Assembly: GCA_050084985.1 (NCBI GenBank) | Contig: JBITNC010000001.1 | Span: 189,286,001 to 189,350,000 of the forward strand | Direction of reading: 5' to 3' | Source: Nageia nagi | Lineage: Eukaryota > Pinophyta | DNA: 64,000 nt | Shown: positions 24,271 to 37,745 of the stretch, in pieces | Numbering within the stretch: position 1 is the first letter of the stretch | How the letters are laid out: the number at the start of each line of letters is the position of its first letter | Position numbers and translations under genes: made by a program | Notes under the pieces: model-generated | The model's database searches: none | Seen by the model: the letters and a program-made list of their open reading frames with translations, nothing else | Told to the model about the DNA's origin: nothing

Positions 24271-24762
24271 CAAGAAAATATATGGGAAACAAAGGCATTT
24301 TGAAGAATGTGGCTGAATTGGAAGGAGAGGAAGAGAATGGAGGAATTTTTGATTGGTTAGATGGGCAATGAAGGCCATCTAATACTCATGGTACAACAAA
24401 TAAAATCTCATTGGGATCAATGTAAAGTAACTCTAGCTTCCACTTAGAAAGAAATCCCTATGACCATCAGAAGGACTATCGAATATGGAACTCGAACTTC
24501 TCTGGGATTACTTTAACAAGAAAGACTCAAAATTTGAGATAGATTGAAGCTCTATGGTGTAGCTTGTGCATGGATGGTGTGACCAGGAACCAATGAAGAA
24601 AGATGGATTCCTATAGCATTTTATCTAAGCTATGAGGAACTTTTGTGATAGTTTTTGAATCATATGTAATACTGTAGAATATCGATACACTCATGTACAT
24701 ATAGGTTTTGGGGCCTTATTTTTTGGAAAACCCACTGTAAAGTTTTTACCCTTATCAAAAAA
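24271..24762 (+). mobile_element. Short non-LTR insertion, 5'-truncated LINE type, with 18-bp target duplication
   Basis: A perfect direct repeat ATATTTGGGTTCAAGATT flanks it (24253-24270 and 24763-24780). The insert ends in an A run (24757-24763, partly shared with the duplication) preceded by CCTTATC, and contains stretches like plant LINE 3' ends. These are the signatures of target-primed reverse transcription. It interrupts the ORF2 of the older LINE, whose frame continues after the second copy. Confidence 0.85.
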
Positions 24763-25632
24763 ATATTTGGGTTCAAGATTTATCTGGTATCACATATGGA
24801 AAGTAAAAAAATCTAGAATCTTTAGAGAGGAATAAAATTCATTAAAGCTAGTGTGATAATTTTTTTTAAATAAGATTACAAAAATAGTAAGGATTAGAAA
24901 AATCAAGAGGCAGATAATGAGATAGGGAACTAAAAATAGGGGGCTTGATAACCTCCACTCCTGGGATGGGATAAAATTAACATAAATGGAGAATCTAAGG
25001 TAAACTAAAGGGTAATAAGCATGATTGGCTTATAAGGGACTACCAAAGGAAAACCATTAATTAGGAATTAAAAGGCATAGGAGATATGATAAATAATGAA
25101 GCCGAGACTCTAGCAATCTAACAAGGTTCTCTCAACACTTAAGAGCAAGAAGCTCTAAAGATCAAAGTAGAGTTTGATTATGAAATTTTGGTGGGATATT
25201 TAGATGAAATAAGGAGTTTAATACCTAGTACATGGAAAATAAAGAACATATTGATTCAAATCAAATCCATTTTGTAATAATTTAGGGATGTTATTCTATT
25301 TCATATAAATAGAAGGAAGAATGCAATAAATTACCTTTTAGTTAAAAAAGGAAGATGTCACTCCATTAGTTACATGTTAAAATCTTATCATAATAGAGAT
25401 GATGAATATTGGAGTGTAGTAAACTATCAAATCCTATTACTAATAAACAAAGAATTAGCCAATGAAGTGGGTAGGACCAATGGAGTGGATAATGATGGGT
25501 AGCTTCAATTCTAACACCACACTACTTCTTGTAGTACTCTTAGGCAAAATTTGGGGTGGTCTTTAAAGTCATAACAAGAGAGAAAAGCTAATTCAAGTCA
25601 TCTAGAATTTTATTTTTTTTTTAAATTATAAG

Positions 25633-27174
25633 TGTTGATTAAGATTGATTGTGTAATATATGTGCCATGAACAATCTTAACCAAAGTAAATCAAGAACAG
25701 ACTATGGTGACAGTCTGATCTCCGGAGAAGGTCGGTTCCTTATACATTGGGTGTAGGAGAAGTAACATGAAAGAAAATAAAAGGGAGTAGAGTGCAAGGA
25801 ATTTAAGCAAAAAGGCTTAGGGTAACAAGAGAGAAAGCAAAGGTGGATCACTAGTTCAACGCGGGCTTTCACAGTGTGTGAAACCTTGGTCTGAATCTAG
25901 TGTAGCAGCTACAGTACAAGCTCTCACTCTCTAATAGTTTCCCAGCTTTACTCTACCATGTAGCAGACACAGTTATACTAGTAGCTCATGATTATCATTC
26001 AGGAAACAAGCCAAGCTACCACCATGTAACCAAATTAAGAATGACAATTATGAGTGCTAGACAAGAAAGGTCAAGATGGTATCATATTACTGATAAAAAC
26101 TACAGGTCTTCGAGAACAAATGTAAAGAGCAATACTAGGGCTTCCGACCCCTTTTCCACTTTATTTTCCTATACTTATACTGAAATAACAATAGTTACAA
26201 GAGAATGGAAATAGAACTGTTACAAAAATGGCCTCAAGATTCTGGCCACTTTTGACTATCATCATCTACATATGCCATTTGTCTGAATGTTACAAAATTG
26301 AGAAGGTAGCAAATAGTAATGTCTACGATTATCTTTTCTTTCTTGACTTCATCATTTTGCTTTAGCATGCTTTATTCACTGCCTCCAACTTTTCAATTCC
26401 CCTTGCTGACCTCATCATCTCCGGAATCAGTCTTTACCAAAACATGACTATCTTATCCTCCGTGATGTTATCATTTTATTCCAGAATGCTTTACTTCTGG
26501 AACACTTAATTTACGAGCTTCAACTTCTTCAATTATCTCTTACCGACCTCATCATCTTCGAAACCTGATCTTTACCAAAATGCAACTATCTTATCCTTTG
26601 TGATGTCATCATTTTATTCTGGAATGCTTTACTTCTGGAACACTTAATTTATGGGCTCTGGCTTCTTTGATTATCTCTTGTTGACCTCACCTCTTCTAAA
26701 ACTCAAGCTTTTCCATAATTGAGCTTTATCCTTTCTTCTATGATGTCATCATTTCATTCTGAAATGCTTTACTTTCGAAACACCTAATTTACGGGCTCCA
26801 GCTTCTTCGATTATCTCTTACTGACCTCACCTCCTTTGAAACCTGGGCTTTTCCATAACTAAGCTTTATCCTTTCTTCTGTGATGTCATCATTTCATTCC
26901 AGAATGCTTTACTTCTGGAACACCTAATTTACGGGCTCTGGCTTCTTCGATTATCTCTTGTTGACCTCACCTCCTCTGAAACCTGGGCTTTTCCACAACT
27001 AAGCTTTATCCTTTCTTCTATGATGTCATCATTTCATTCCAAAACGCTTTATCTACTGACTCTGGCCTATTTTGTTTGCTCCAAAAAAACTCCCAAGGAT
27101 CTTAAAATGAACTCATGATTGCAAGTAAAGTACACCGAGGCTTTAATAAAGAATTTATTATGTATGGATATACA
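25633..27174 (-). repeat. 3' LTR of the internally deleted gypsy-type element
   Basis: In plus-strand sense it starts TGTTGATTAAG and ends TATGGATATACA. It contains five copies of a 140-bp tandem unit, with anchor GATGT(T/C)ATCATTT at 26463, 26602, 26742, 26882 and 27022. The reverse complement of the unit (GATAAGATAGTCA, GTAAAGACTGATTCCGG, GATGAGGTCAGCAAGG) is also found in the LTRs of the Copia element at 52455-62361. Confidence 0.9.
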
Positions 27175-27640
27175 TTATGGTGACTTCTGGGGGAAAATTT
27201 TGCCTTTATCAAAGAGGAATTTAGAACTCAATCTAAAAAATAAATGAACATAACACGCTATTTACAATATGTACAGAATCATATCCTTTTCTTGATCAAT
27301 CTCCCCGTATGCGGGTCTATAATGCTTTGAATGCTACCCATTTACCAAGATCGACAACCACCACCCATTCAATTTTGCTATTTCAAATGAGTTTTTTCCC
27401 GTGCATCTGGCTATCTACATAGGGTCCAGACTACATGGATTCAATTTTTTTGTGTTTCCCTGGTTTAGCTCTATCCTCATCCCATTTCAATACTAAATCT
27501 CCTTCTTTGAAAGTATCCGGAGTTGATTTTCAATCATCGAACCACCTTTTACTATTTCATTTCTTCTTCGGAGGTCTTGATATGATTGATTTTGAAGCTC
27601 TTTTGGGATTCAACTTTTCTTTCTAGAATACCGGAGACTA
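27175..27640 (-). pseudogene. Gypsy integrase C-terminal tail
   Basis: Reading leftward, the segment contains FKEGDLVLKWDEDRAKPGKHKK (broken in places) followed by SGPYV, the conserved post-core region of plant gypsy integrases (about 27520-27410). It directly follows the gag C terminus with no protease or reverse transcriptase between, marking the internal deletion. Stops are present. Confidence 0.75.
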
Positions 27641-28973
27641 GGGGTTTTTCCTTGATCTTATTTCCATAGCAAAAACTCCTATACCCGTTGGTGCAAAATT
27701 CATCAGGTTCACATCTCGGCTTATGTCATCAGCTACACCAGGCGAAGGAATGCCCCCACTTCTTGATAAATATTCTTGGTATTGATAAATAGGACATGTG
27801 GTTTGTTCATGAGCATCATTGCAGGCCAAACACAAACTAGTGGCTGACCCTAAAGAGGAAGCTTGGCTTACATCCTCATTCAACACATTCTGAGCCTTTT
27901 CTACAGCAGGATAAGGATATCTTCTTGCATTGCTTTGTCTGCTTAGAATGGTAATCTGGTTTGCCATATTTCTACACAAGTTTTAGAGTTCTTAAATCTC
28001 TATCGATGAAGCTACCCCTTGATTCATATTAGGCTGATGAGGGGCTGGTAAGGCCAAGGGAGCTCTAGGGACTAGTAAGGTTGATGGCCACTATTGGACA
28101 GGGGTAGGGATACTGGCCAGTGGTGGAGCCAAACTAATTGCTTGAGGTCTCAAAATTTACTGTTGGGTAGTTATTGGAAAATAAGGCATTAGCATGCGAC
28201 TTGGTAATTTTCCAACTACAATAAGATAGGATTCAGCATATACTGCTTGTCTATAGACCTTCGGGAAAGTATTTACTCTAAAATTTTGGATTTGCAGAGA
28301 GAGATCCAGAGGAAAGGCTCTCAAGTAATACATTAGGGCTTGAAATTGCTAAGGCCTGACTGGCATTGGGACTCTCATCCAAGTTTTTTGGAATCTAATA
28401 TTGAAATCAAGGATATTTTCTTGCTCATATCTTTTAATTGAAGTGAACTGTGTTAATAGGGAAAAAGGATCTCCTAATTCATTAAATTCCAAGATAAAGG
28501 GCTCTACCAGTTGAGCCCAAGTGGTTATAGGTCCATTAGGAAGGCCCCTGTACCAATTTAGGACCTTTCCCTTGAAAGACTAAGCCAGTAATCTCACCAT
28601 GACATCTTCATGTTGGATATTATGAATCTTCGCTAGGCCAGCTACATCAACACAATGCTCATAAGCTATTTTCTTTGAAGTTGTATCAAATTCTGGAAGG
28701 GTTTTGAAAATATTTGCTGGGATGTCATGCAACACTGCCAGGGCTATTGGTACCCCATTGTCCCATTCCGGATAAATATTCTGAGCTGGATTAGCCATTT
28801 TTAGGAGAGGTATTTCTAATGTGAAGATTGGATGATTCTGGCTTGGTAAAGGATTTTAGGGAGCTAATACTATTCAGAGACTTGGACTTGATCAAGGTCT
28901 TTCTCTTAGGAGTATCTAACGTTCTAAAATCTGGTGCTTCTTTTGCTGCTCTGGTTTTAGATCTAGTCCACAT
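27638..28973 (-). pseudogene. Gypsy gag of the deleted element
   Basis: The reading starts MWTRSKTRAAKEAP at 28973 and shifts frame to MANPAQNIYPEW at 28798. It goes on with the capsid-type region (GKVLNWYRGLP, ITTWAQLVEPFILEF, about 28565-28480) and ends with a zinc-finger-like CLACNDAHEQTTC (about 27833-27795). The frames 28973-28791, 28798-28580 and 27979-27638 are open; between them are stops. This gag packages element RNA in functional relatives. Confidence 0.8.
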
Positions 28974-29092
28974 AAACTCTAGGTTGCAAAAGAAAGTGAA
29001 AGGTTCAAAAGCACATATGATATTTACAAATAATCTGCTTTAATACATACCATAGATAGTGCTTTAGTAGAGTCACCAATAAGTTTCTTCAT

Positions 29093-29110
29093 GTCCCACC
29101 GGGCGTGCCA
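29093..29110 (-). promoter_or_regulatory. Primer-binding site of the deleted gypsy-type element
   Basis: In element sense the sequence is TGGCACGCCCGGTGGGAC, about 11 nt inside the 5' LTR (right-hand copy). On the plus strand it reads exactly like a tRNA 3' terminus with CCA (GTCCCACCGGGCGTGCCA). It is not the initiator-Met type used by the Copia element in this window. I cannot name the tRNA with certainty. Confidence 0.7.
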
Positions 29111-29121
29111 AAAAGAAATAC

Positions 29122-30660
29122 TATTGATTAATATTATGTAATATATGTGCCATGAACAATCTTAACCAAAGTAAATCAAGAACAAACTATGGTGACAGTC
29201 TGATCTCTGGAGAAGGCCGGTTCCTTATACATTGGGTGTAGGAGAAGTAACATGAAAGAAAATAAAAGGGAGTAGAGTGTAAGGAATTTAAGCAAAAAGG
29301 CTTAGGGTAACAAGAGAGAAAGCAAAGGTGGATCACTAGTTCAGCGCGGGCTTTCACAGTGTGTGAAACCTTGGTCTGAATCTAGTGTAGTAGCTACAGT
29401 ACAAGCTCTCACTCTCTAATAGTTTCCCAGCTTTACTCTACCATGTAGCAGACATAGTTATACTAGTAGCTCACAATTATCATTCAGGAAACAAGCCAAG
29501 CTGCCACAATGTAACCAAATTAAGAATGACAATTACGAGTGCTAGACAAGAAAGGTCAAGATGGTATCATATTACTGATAAAAACTACAGGTCTTCAAGA
29601 ACAAATGTAAAGAGCAATACTAGGGCTTCTGACCCCTTTTCCACTTTATTTTCCTATACTTATACTAAAATAACAACAGTTACAAGAAAATGGAAATAGA
29701 ACTGTTACAAAAATGGCCTCAAGATTCTGGCCACTTCTGACTATCATCATCTACATATGCCATTTGTATGAATGTTACAAAACTGAGAAGGTAGCAGATA
29801 GTAACATCTGCGATTATCTTTTCTTTCGTGACTTCATCATTTCACTTCAGCGTGCTTTATTCACTACCTTCAACTTTTCAATTCCCCTTACTGACCTCAT
29901 CATCTCCGGAACCTGGTCTTTACCAAAACATGATTGTCTTATCCTTCGTGATGTTATCATTTTATTCCAAAATGCTTTACTTCTGGAACACTTAATTTAC
30001 GGGCTCCAGCTTCTTCAATTATCTCTTATTGACCTCATCATCTCTGAAACTTGGTCTTTACCAAAATGTGACTATCTTATCCTCTGTGACATCATCATTT
30101 TATTTTGGAATGCTTTACTTTTAGAACACTTAATTTACGGGCTCCGACTTCTTTGATTATCTCTTACTGAACTCACCTCCTCCGGAACCTAGGCTTTTCC
30201 ACAACTGAGCTTTATCCTTTCTTTTGTGACATCATCATTTCATTCTAGAATGCTTTACTTTTGAAACACCTAATTTATGGGCTCTGGCTTCTTTGATTAT
30301 CTCTTGCTGACCTCACCTCCTCTAGAACCTGAGCTTTTCCACAACTGAGCTTTATCCTTTCTTCTGTGATGTCATCATTTCATTTCAGAATGCTTTACTT
30401 CCAGAACACCTAATTTATGGGCTTTGGCTTCTTCGATTATCTCTTGCTGACCTCACCTCCTCCAAAACCTGGGCTTTTCCACAACTGAGCTTTATCCTTT
30501 CTTCTATGACATCATCATTTCATTCTGAAACGCTTTATCTACTGACTCCGGCCTATTTTGTTTTCTCCAGAAAAACTCCCAGGGATCTTAAAATGAACTC
30601 ATGATTGCAAGTAAAGTACATCAGGGCTTTAATAAAGAATTTATTATGTATGGATATACA
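29122..30660 (-). repeat. 5' LTR of the internally deleted gypsy-type element
   Basis: It is collinear with the LTR at 25633-27174 and has the same five 140-bp units (anchors at 29949, 30088, 30228, 30368 and 30508). Its plus-strand start is TATTGATTA instead of TGTTGATTA, a single transition. At three of five anchors it reads GACATCATC where the other LTR reads GATGTCATC, so the pair points to an ancestral GACGTCATC. Confidence 0.9.
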
Positions 30661-30840
30661 ATAAGCAAGATAGAAGTCTTTACTCTTTAAATCATACTAA
30701 GAAATTTGCAATCCAAGGGAAGCTAAAAGTTAGTCTCAATATAATTATGGGGATTTTCAAATATGGTAGTCAAATGATTATAAATATAGACCTATTTTAA
30801 AAGAAGTGGTAAAAAATGTATTAATAAAATAGGTCTATAG

Positions 30841-32535
<1,695 letters not shown>

Positions 32536-32539
32536 TATT

Positions 32540-32760
32540 TTGAGGCTTGAGGACCTAGCCTGATGGTTAACCCATGCCTATAAAGAGGTAGCAACCTAAG
32601 TTCAAATCCTTCATGTCTAGTATAATTAGAGAGTGTTTTATACCAATTCCTTTGAATAAGTTACAAAGTTTATTTGGACATAATTATAGGTTATAGTTGC
32701 AATAGGAGAAGGATTCAAATCCTCAATGAGTTAGATAATAATGTAACTAGTTATTGATTT
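32540..32760 (+). mobile_element. Candidate tRNA-derived SINE
   Basis: GACCTAGCCTGATGGTTAA (about 32550) matches a pol III A box (TRGYNNARNGG type), and AAGTTCAAATCC (about 32599) matches a B box (GGTTCGANNCC type) at about tRNA-like spacing. That head followed by an unrelated 3' body is the layout of plant SINEs. A second GATTCAAATCCTC block sits at about 32712. The 3' end and target duplication are not clear. Confidence 0.45.
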
Positions 32761-35700
32761 TGAAATCTATTGGTTATTTACATATTATGAAGCTTTAAGC
32801 TATTAGTTTAGATAGATCAATCCCTTGAAATTGAAATCTATTTGAACCTGGCATTTATTTCATTTCAACCATTAACTTACCACCTATTACTAGCTAGATC
32901 ATTGATTATACTTCATATTACCCTCAATAATTTCCATCATATAATCAACTTAAATCTAATTTGAGAAAACCATACTCCATAACTAAATTACCTTCAATAA
33001 CTTTAATATAGATCACTGATGTATCTTGTTTTTTCCCATAACCAAGAAAGTTCATAATATTTTTTAAAAATACTACAATATTTTTTTACAATGTCCATTA
33101 TTCAAATGTGATATATCCCCCTTAATCATATGCCTTATTTCTCCATAATACCAAATAATTTGTCTCTTAATTTATTGTTAGTCATCTCTCATCTAAATCC
33201 CTCATCCATCCTAAATCATCAAACCCTAAAATCTCTAAGATGATGACCTTTCTTAAAGGTATTCAAATCCAACATAAAATATGGATTAAAGTAAAGAGTA
33301 ACTTAATTATATTATATAAATGAGTATAAACCCTCATTTTTATTCCAAATATATGAATCCTCTCTTATGTTACATAATATTTAATTGTTTCATCCCCCTT
33401 AGCTTTGAAATTTTAAACTTTTAAACCTTCATGGGTAAGGAAGATCCTACACATCATATTCAATAATTCGAGGAATTATGTATTGGTTATTTACATAGTA
33501 TGAAACTTCAAGCTAAATCGTTCCTTATAGATTTTTTAGTTAATACACTTGGATGGTTCAATAAATTGCTAGAAAATAAAATATTTATCCCTTATATACA
33601 TTTTCATAGATCATTTCATGATTGACATTATTCAAAATATGACCTTTGCTCAATTAGATACTATTATAAAATAAAATCCTATCAAATTTTGAGTTATTTC
33701 ATTAGAATATTTATAAATTAAACCACCATTATTCAACATTATGATATTTATTTAAAAATCCATGCAATTTTTTGTCATTGTATATTTCCATAGTTAAAAA
33801 AAATTATGTCTCTTAATAGAAGTAATCCTTTTGGTGAAATATGTCATGGAGCTTTACAATATCAATAAAAATATATTTGTAAAAGTATGTGATTTAAGTT
33901 ATAAACCTAATAAAAATACTTATAATAATATATATATAAACTCTTTTAAGAAAAAAGTGAAAACAAACCTAGTAATGACACCAATAGTATAACAAACATA
34001 GTTATCAATACATAATGAAGGAAGTAGAAGTTAGGGGAGGTTTTAAAGACTCTTTAGGAAATATTATTCGCACATATTTAAACTTTTGGTCCTTTAGACT
34101 AACCATTTTATAGAGGTGATGGATTTACCTTTTGACCAATTGAATTTCCTAAGAAGAGGGATTTAGGTAAGTCCTATTTGAAGTTGATTTGATGAATATT
34201 GTTAAAGAAAATATTGGAGATCTAGAGCTAAGTTGATCTATTTCAAAATGTTTTATGGAATAAAATCTTCACAAATATGTTTTGGAAATATCCAATATCT
34301 AATAAATATATTGGGAGAGTAATTAGGTGGCTAACCAAATGAAAAAATTGGGAGTTCATAATTATTCCTTCCAAATTTGGAAAATGGAGTTTCCTTAGGA
34401 GCTTATGAGAATAATAAATTTTGATAAGAGGAAAAAAACCTGGTAGAGAAATAAGTAGATATTGAAAATCCTAATTGATGATCATACAATTAGAAATATA
34501 TTCATGCACATTAGACTTAATTGTTATTGTTTAAAGTAGTGAATCCCAAAGTATATGGAAAAATTCAAGCACAATGTAAAGTTATGATGGCTCCCCTCTC
34601 AAACTCTTAGGAAATCATCTAAGAAATTAGGGGGTAAATAATTAAGGCATGAAATGAAATATCATTTATGGGAGAGGGATACATGATAAATTATTTTGGG
34701 ATGCTAAGATGGTTGAATTCAACTAGCACTTATTATATGAAGGCAATTCTTAAAATTTAAATGGTAGCCCTCTTACATGCATTTTAATTGATGTGTACTT
34801 TGACATTAGTGCATTGTAGAGATTAAGAAATTTTAGTGGAGAATTATGGGGGGTGAGTTTGTAACAATTGAGCCTATGGCATTTAAGGTATATACAAAGG
34901 TTTTCCCTTTCATGGAGAACTCTAGGCTTTTTCCTTTTTTAGGAAGTTTTTTTAGTTATGATGAAAATATCTTATGCTAAGTTATTAATACCTAGGTAGA
35001 TAAAAAAATTAAGATGAATGGAGTGATTTTTAAAATTTACATGGAGCTTGCAATTGAGATCTTAGGGTTTATAGACATAGGGGACACCATTTTCAAGGAG
35101 AAGACTAACTAGGTGAAATAATTAACAAAGTACCTCAAAGATGAGGACACCTTATATTGGTTCTAATCTAGCATCTCAAGGGAGTGTCTCCTAAAACCAT
35201 AGAGAAAATTTGTTATGTTGATAATGTGTTATTTGATACTAGAGGAGGGTGTGTGAGGATTTATGGATACAATGTAGCGATTATGAGGATTTATGGATAT
35301 AATGTAGGGATTATGAATTGCATCTATAATGAGGTATTAATATATATCCCACTCTTTTGTTCAATTATTTGGATAAATCTATAAAGGTGGCTAAATTTGG
35401 GAAGGGAAAACTCCCATTTCATTAAGGTCTATTTAAGATTTTATATAACCATATTGTAGGAAATTTTGGGGTGAATGTAGCTTTAGGCTCTGCATATAGG
35501 AGTGGTATTTCCCTTACCAAAGTGTTGTTTCTTATGGGTCCAAGTCTAAAGCTGGGGGATACTAGTTAGGATATTGATATGGTTGATAATAAGGATGTAC
35601 AACTCTATATAATCAATGATGAGCCCTCACTAGAGTAGGATATGAAGGTAAGTGCAAAATGGCCTAACTAGTGTCAACTACGAGTTTGAAAAAATGCAAT

Positions 35701-36728
35701 CATCACACCAATAAGTATCTTGAAAACTCAAGCAAGAAAAATTTTATTGTGGGATAAAATAATTTAGAAAAATAAGAGGAAGTACCTATATAGAAGGATG
35801 AATCCATCCAAAAAGAGGATAAAATAGAACATGGCTTTGCAAAATAATAAAAGGTTAGCCAAAAAAAGGGAGAGGAAGAGCTCATACCTCAAATGGAGGA
35901 AGCCTCACTAGAGATCATTATTAACAATAAGTTAATTATGAATTTAAAATTGGTAAATAATATTTCTAATACCTTGATCATTACTATGACATGTATGAAT
36001 TTATTTTCCAATGAGGTGGCTAAGTATTTGAATGATTCCAACAAAAATCTATAAGATATGGACATTAAAGAAGCCTAAGAAGATTTAAAGGAGGCAACCC
36101 ATGATAAATAAGAATTTAGGATTGAAGATTTTAATAATTACTATTTTTTATGTGTTTTATTTTGTTTTTTACATATTTTTATTTAATATCACTAGATCAA
36201 AAATGAAATTTGGGGGTAGTTTAAAACCCTTTCCTAAAGCCTTTATGGGAAGTTAATTATCTATCATGTATGAGAACATCACTAATAGTTGATTCTCTAA
36301 AAAAGTAGTTATTAATTTCCTGATTAGGATCCCATAAATTATCGCCTAAATTTATAAGGTGGTGGTTTAAAATGCCCCTCTTAAAGTACAAGGGTATGAT
36401 TTTAAACTACAACCTTAGCATTAAAGGTGGTTGTTCGTAAAGTATTATGGAGTAGTTTAAAATCACCTTTTAATAATTATTATTTTTTATATAAAATAAG
36501 TAGTTTGGAAGTATTCCTCCATCATGAAAGAATGCTTATAAACTATGCCATCATCTGTTACCTAAGGTTCATCTCTGAGTTCAATCATAGTGCTAGCCAT
36601 GGGCTCTTGAAAGAATATGGCCTAGTGAAATTGAGTAGTCACCATTCAGTATTGTACCTTACTTGTCCTAGTCTAAGATTGGTGACACTCAAAGGAATGC
36701 CTAACCACACCTCTATATTGGCTTAGTC
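32761..36728. other. No gene recognised; old repeat sequence
   Basis: The block TTGGTTATTTACATA(T/G)TATGAA occurs at about 32768 and again at about 33483, with related flanks. A 31-bp motif (GAGGATTTATGGATA(C/T)AATGTAG) is directly duplicated at about 35252-35312. I see no transposon domain that I can defend. Confidence 0.4.
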
Positions 36729-37036
36729 CATGACATGGAATGGATCCAAGTGCACTATATGATATTAAATGATTTAAATGCACCAACATAAGATATGAAA
36801 TGATCTAAGTACATCACATGATCTACAATGATGCAATTATACCATATGATATGAAATGATCTAAATACACTATATGAAATAAAAATGATGTAGTTGCACT
36901 ATATGATATGTAATGATCTAAATGAACCAACATATGATATGAAATTATCTAAGTACACCATATGGTTTGAAATGATGCAACTATAGCATATGATATAAAC
37001 TGATGTAACTGCACCATATGATATGAAATAATTTAA
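36729..37036. repeat. Minisatellite, period 28-32 bp
   Basis: About ten imperfect units with consensus like ACCATATGATATGAAATGAT followed by CTAA(G/A)T. Many units carry an internal CATATG. The spacing of the GATATGAAATGAT core shows 28-31 bp steps. It lies directly before a PPR-like remnant. Confidence 0.8.
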
Positions 37037-37149
37037 AAAGGTTGTATAAAGTTTTAAGTATATGCAATTATCAAGTGTAAATTCAATTTTTGTAACCTTT
37101 GCTAGCATTGTTACAAAATGTGCCATCAAAGGAGCTCTAGAATAAGGTA

Positions 37150-37745
37150 TGGTCATGCATCAAAGAGTAGTTGAAAATAGTTTTATATTGAATGTTGTGG
37201 TTGTGAGTACCTATAGATATGTATGAAAAATGTATATTAATACACAAGTACAAGGAATTATTTGATAAGATGCATGATACAAATAAAATTTTATAGACTA
37301 CAATGATTACAGAATATGCATAAAATGGGTTTTCTAAAAAAGTCCCTAAGATCTATATGCAAAATGTGGAAGAATACATAAGACCTAAGAATTGTTTGAT
37401 AAGATGTATGATTAAAACATAGTTACATGGTTTGTAATGATTGTAGGATGCACATAAAATAGGTTTTCTAAAACAAATCTATTGTATGTATGTAAAATAT
37501 GGAATAATATACAAGGCTAGAGAATTGTTTGATAATACACATGATGTAAATGCATAGTTTCATGCTCTATAATTAGTGAAATATATGCACAAAATGGGTA
37601 TTCCAAAAAATGCCATGGATACTTTTATTCCAAATTCAATTATTAGGTGTTAAGCCTTATTTTGTAAAATATGAAAAAATACAAGGAAAAATAATTGTTT
37701 GATAAGATTGCATGTAAAAATATGGAAGAATACCTTCCAACACCT
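37150..37745 (+). pseudogene. PPR-like pseudogene fragment with tandem units
   Basis: Four blocks start ATT(A/G)TTTGATAAGAT-like at 37257, 37391, 37524 and 37694 (steps 134, 133 and 170 bp). The first three run on into ATGCATAAAATGGGTTTTC-like sequence. Translation of the block gives FDKMHD and AQNGF-like pieces, the helices of plant pentatricopeptide repeats that bind organellar RNA. Stops occur throughout. It is related to the fragments at 38430-38900 and 46430-47720. Confidence 0.55.

Larger units (their letters stand above)
19737..25250 (+). pseudogene. LINE ORF2 remnant (endonuclease, reverse transcriptase, RNase H)
   Basis: The frame opens MIIQSWNI (19737), the start of an AP-like endonuclease. 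The linker GDQNKKFFHHLK is at about 21834-21870. Reverse transcriptase motifs follow: KVHMSKAYDRVSW (about 22515-22553), a GD..YPYLFIIIIKGL block (about 22700-22748), the FVDDTFLL catalytic motif (about 22828-22850), and PLKYLGIPLHHKKL (about 23022-23065). The RNase H region includes INGESK and NNEAETLAI (about 24970-25120). Many stops are present. Two later insertions split it, a solo LTR (20759-21830) and a short insert (24271-24762); joining the flanks of each restores continuity. The 3' end lies at or beyond the gypsy-type insertion at 25633. Confidence 0.85.
25633..30660 (-). mobile_element. Internally deleted gypsy-type LTR element
   Basis: Two LTRs of about 1.54 kb (25633-27174 and 29122-30660) flank a 1.95-kb interior. 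The target duplication is ATAAG on both sides (25628-25632 and 30661-30665). Orientation is minus: the primer-binding site lies next to the right-hand LTR and gag reads leftward. The interior has gag and then only the C-terminal tail of integrase; protease, reverse transcriptase, RNase H and the integrase core are absent. It is thus non-autonomous. It inserted at or near the 3' end of the LINE at 18710-25632. Confidence 0.9.

Noticed and set aside
29713-30156. 147-residue open frame with internal repeats
   Set aside because: It lies within the 140-bp repeats of the LTR on the strand opposite to element sense. The repetition is that of the LTR units, not a protein.
32540-32622. Functional tRNA gene
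   Set aside because: The A- and B-box-like stretches do not come with foldable acceptor and anticodon arms, so a SINE head is more likely.
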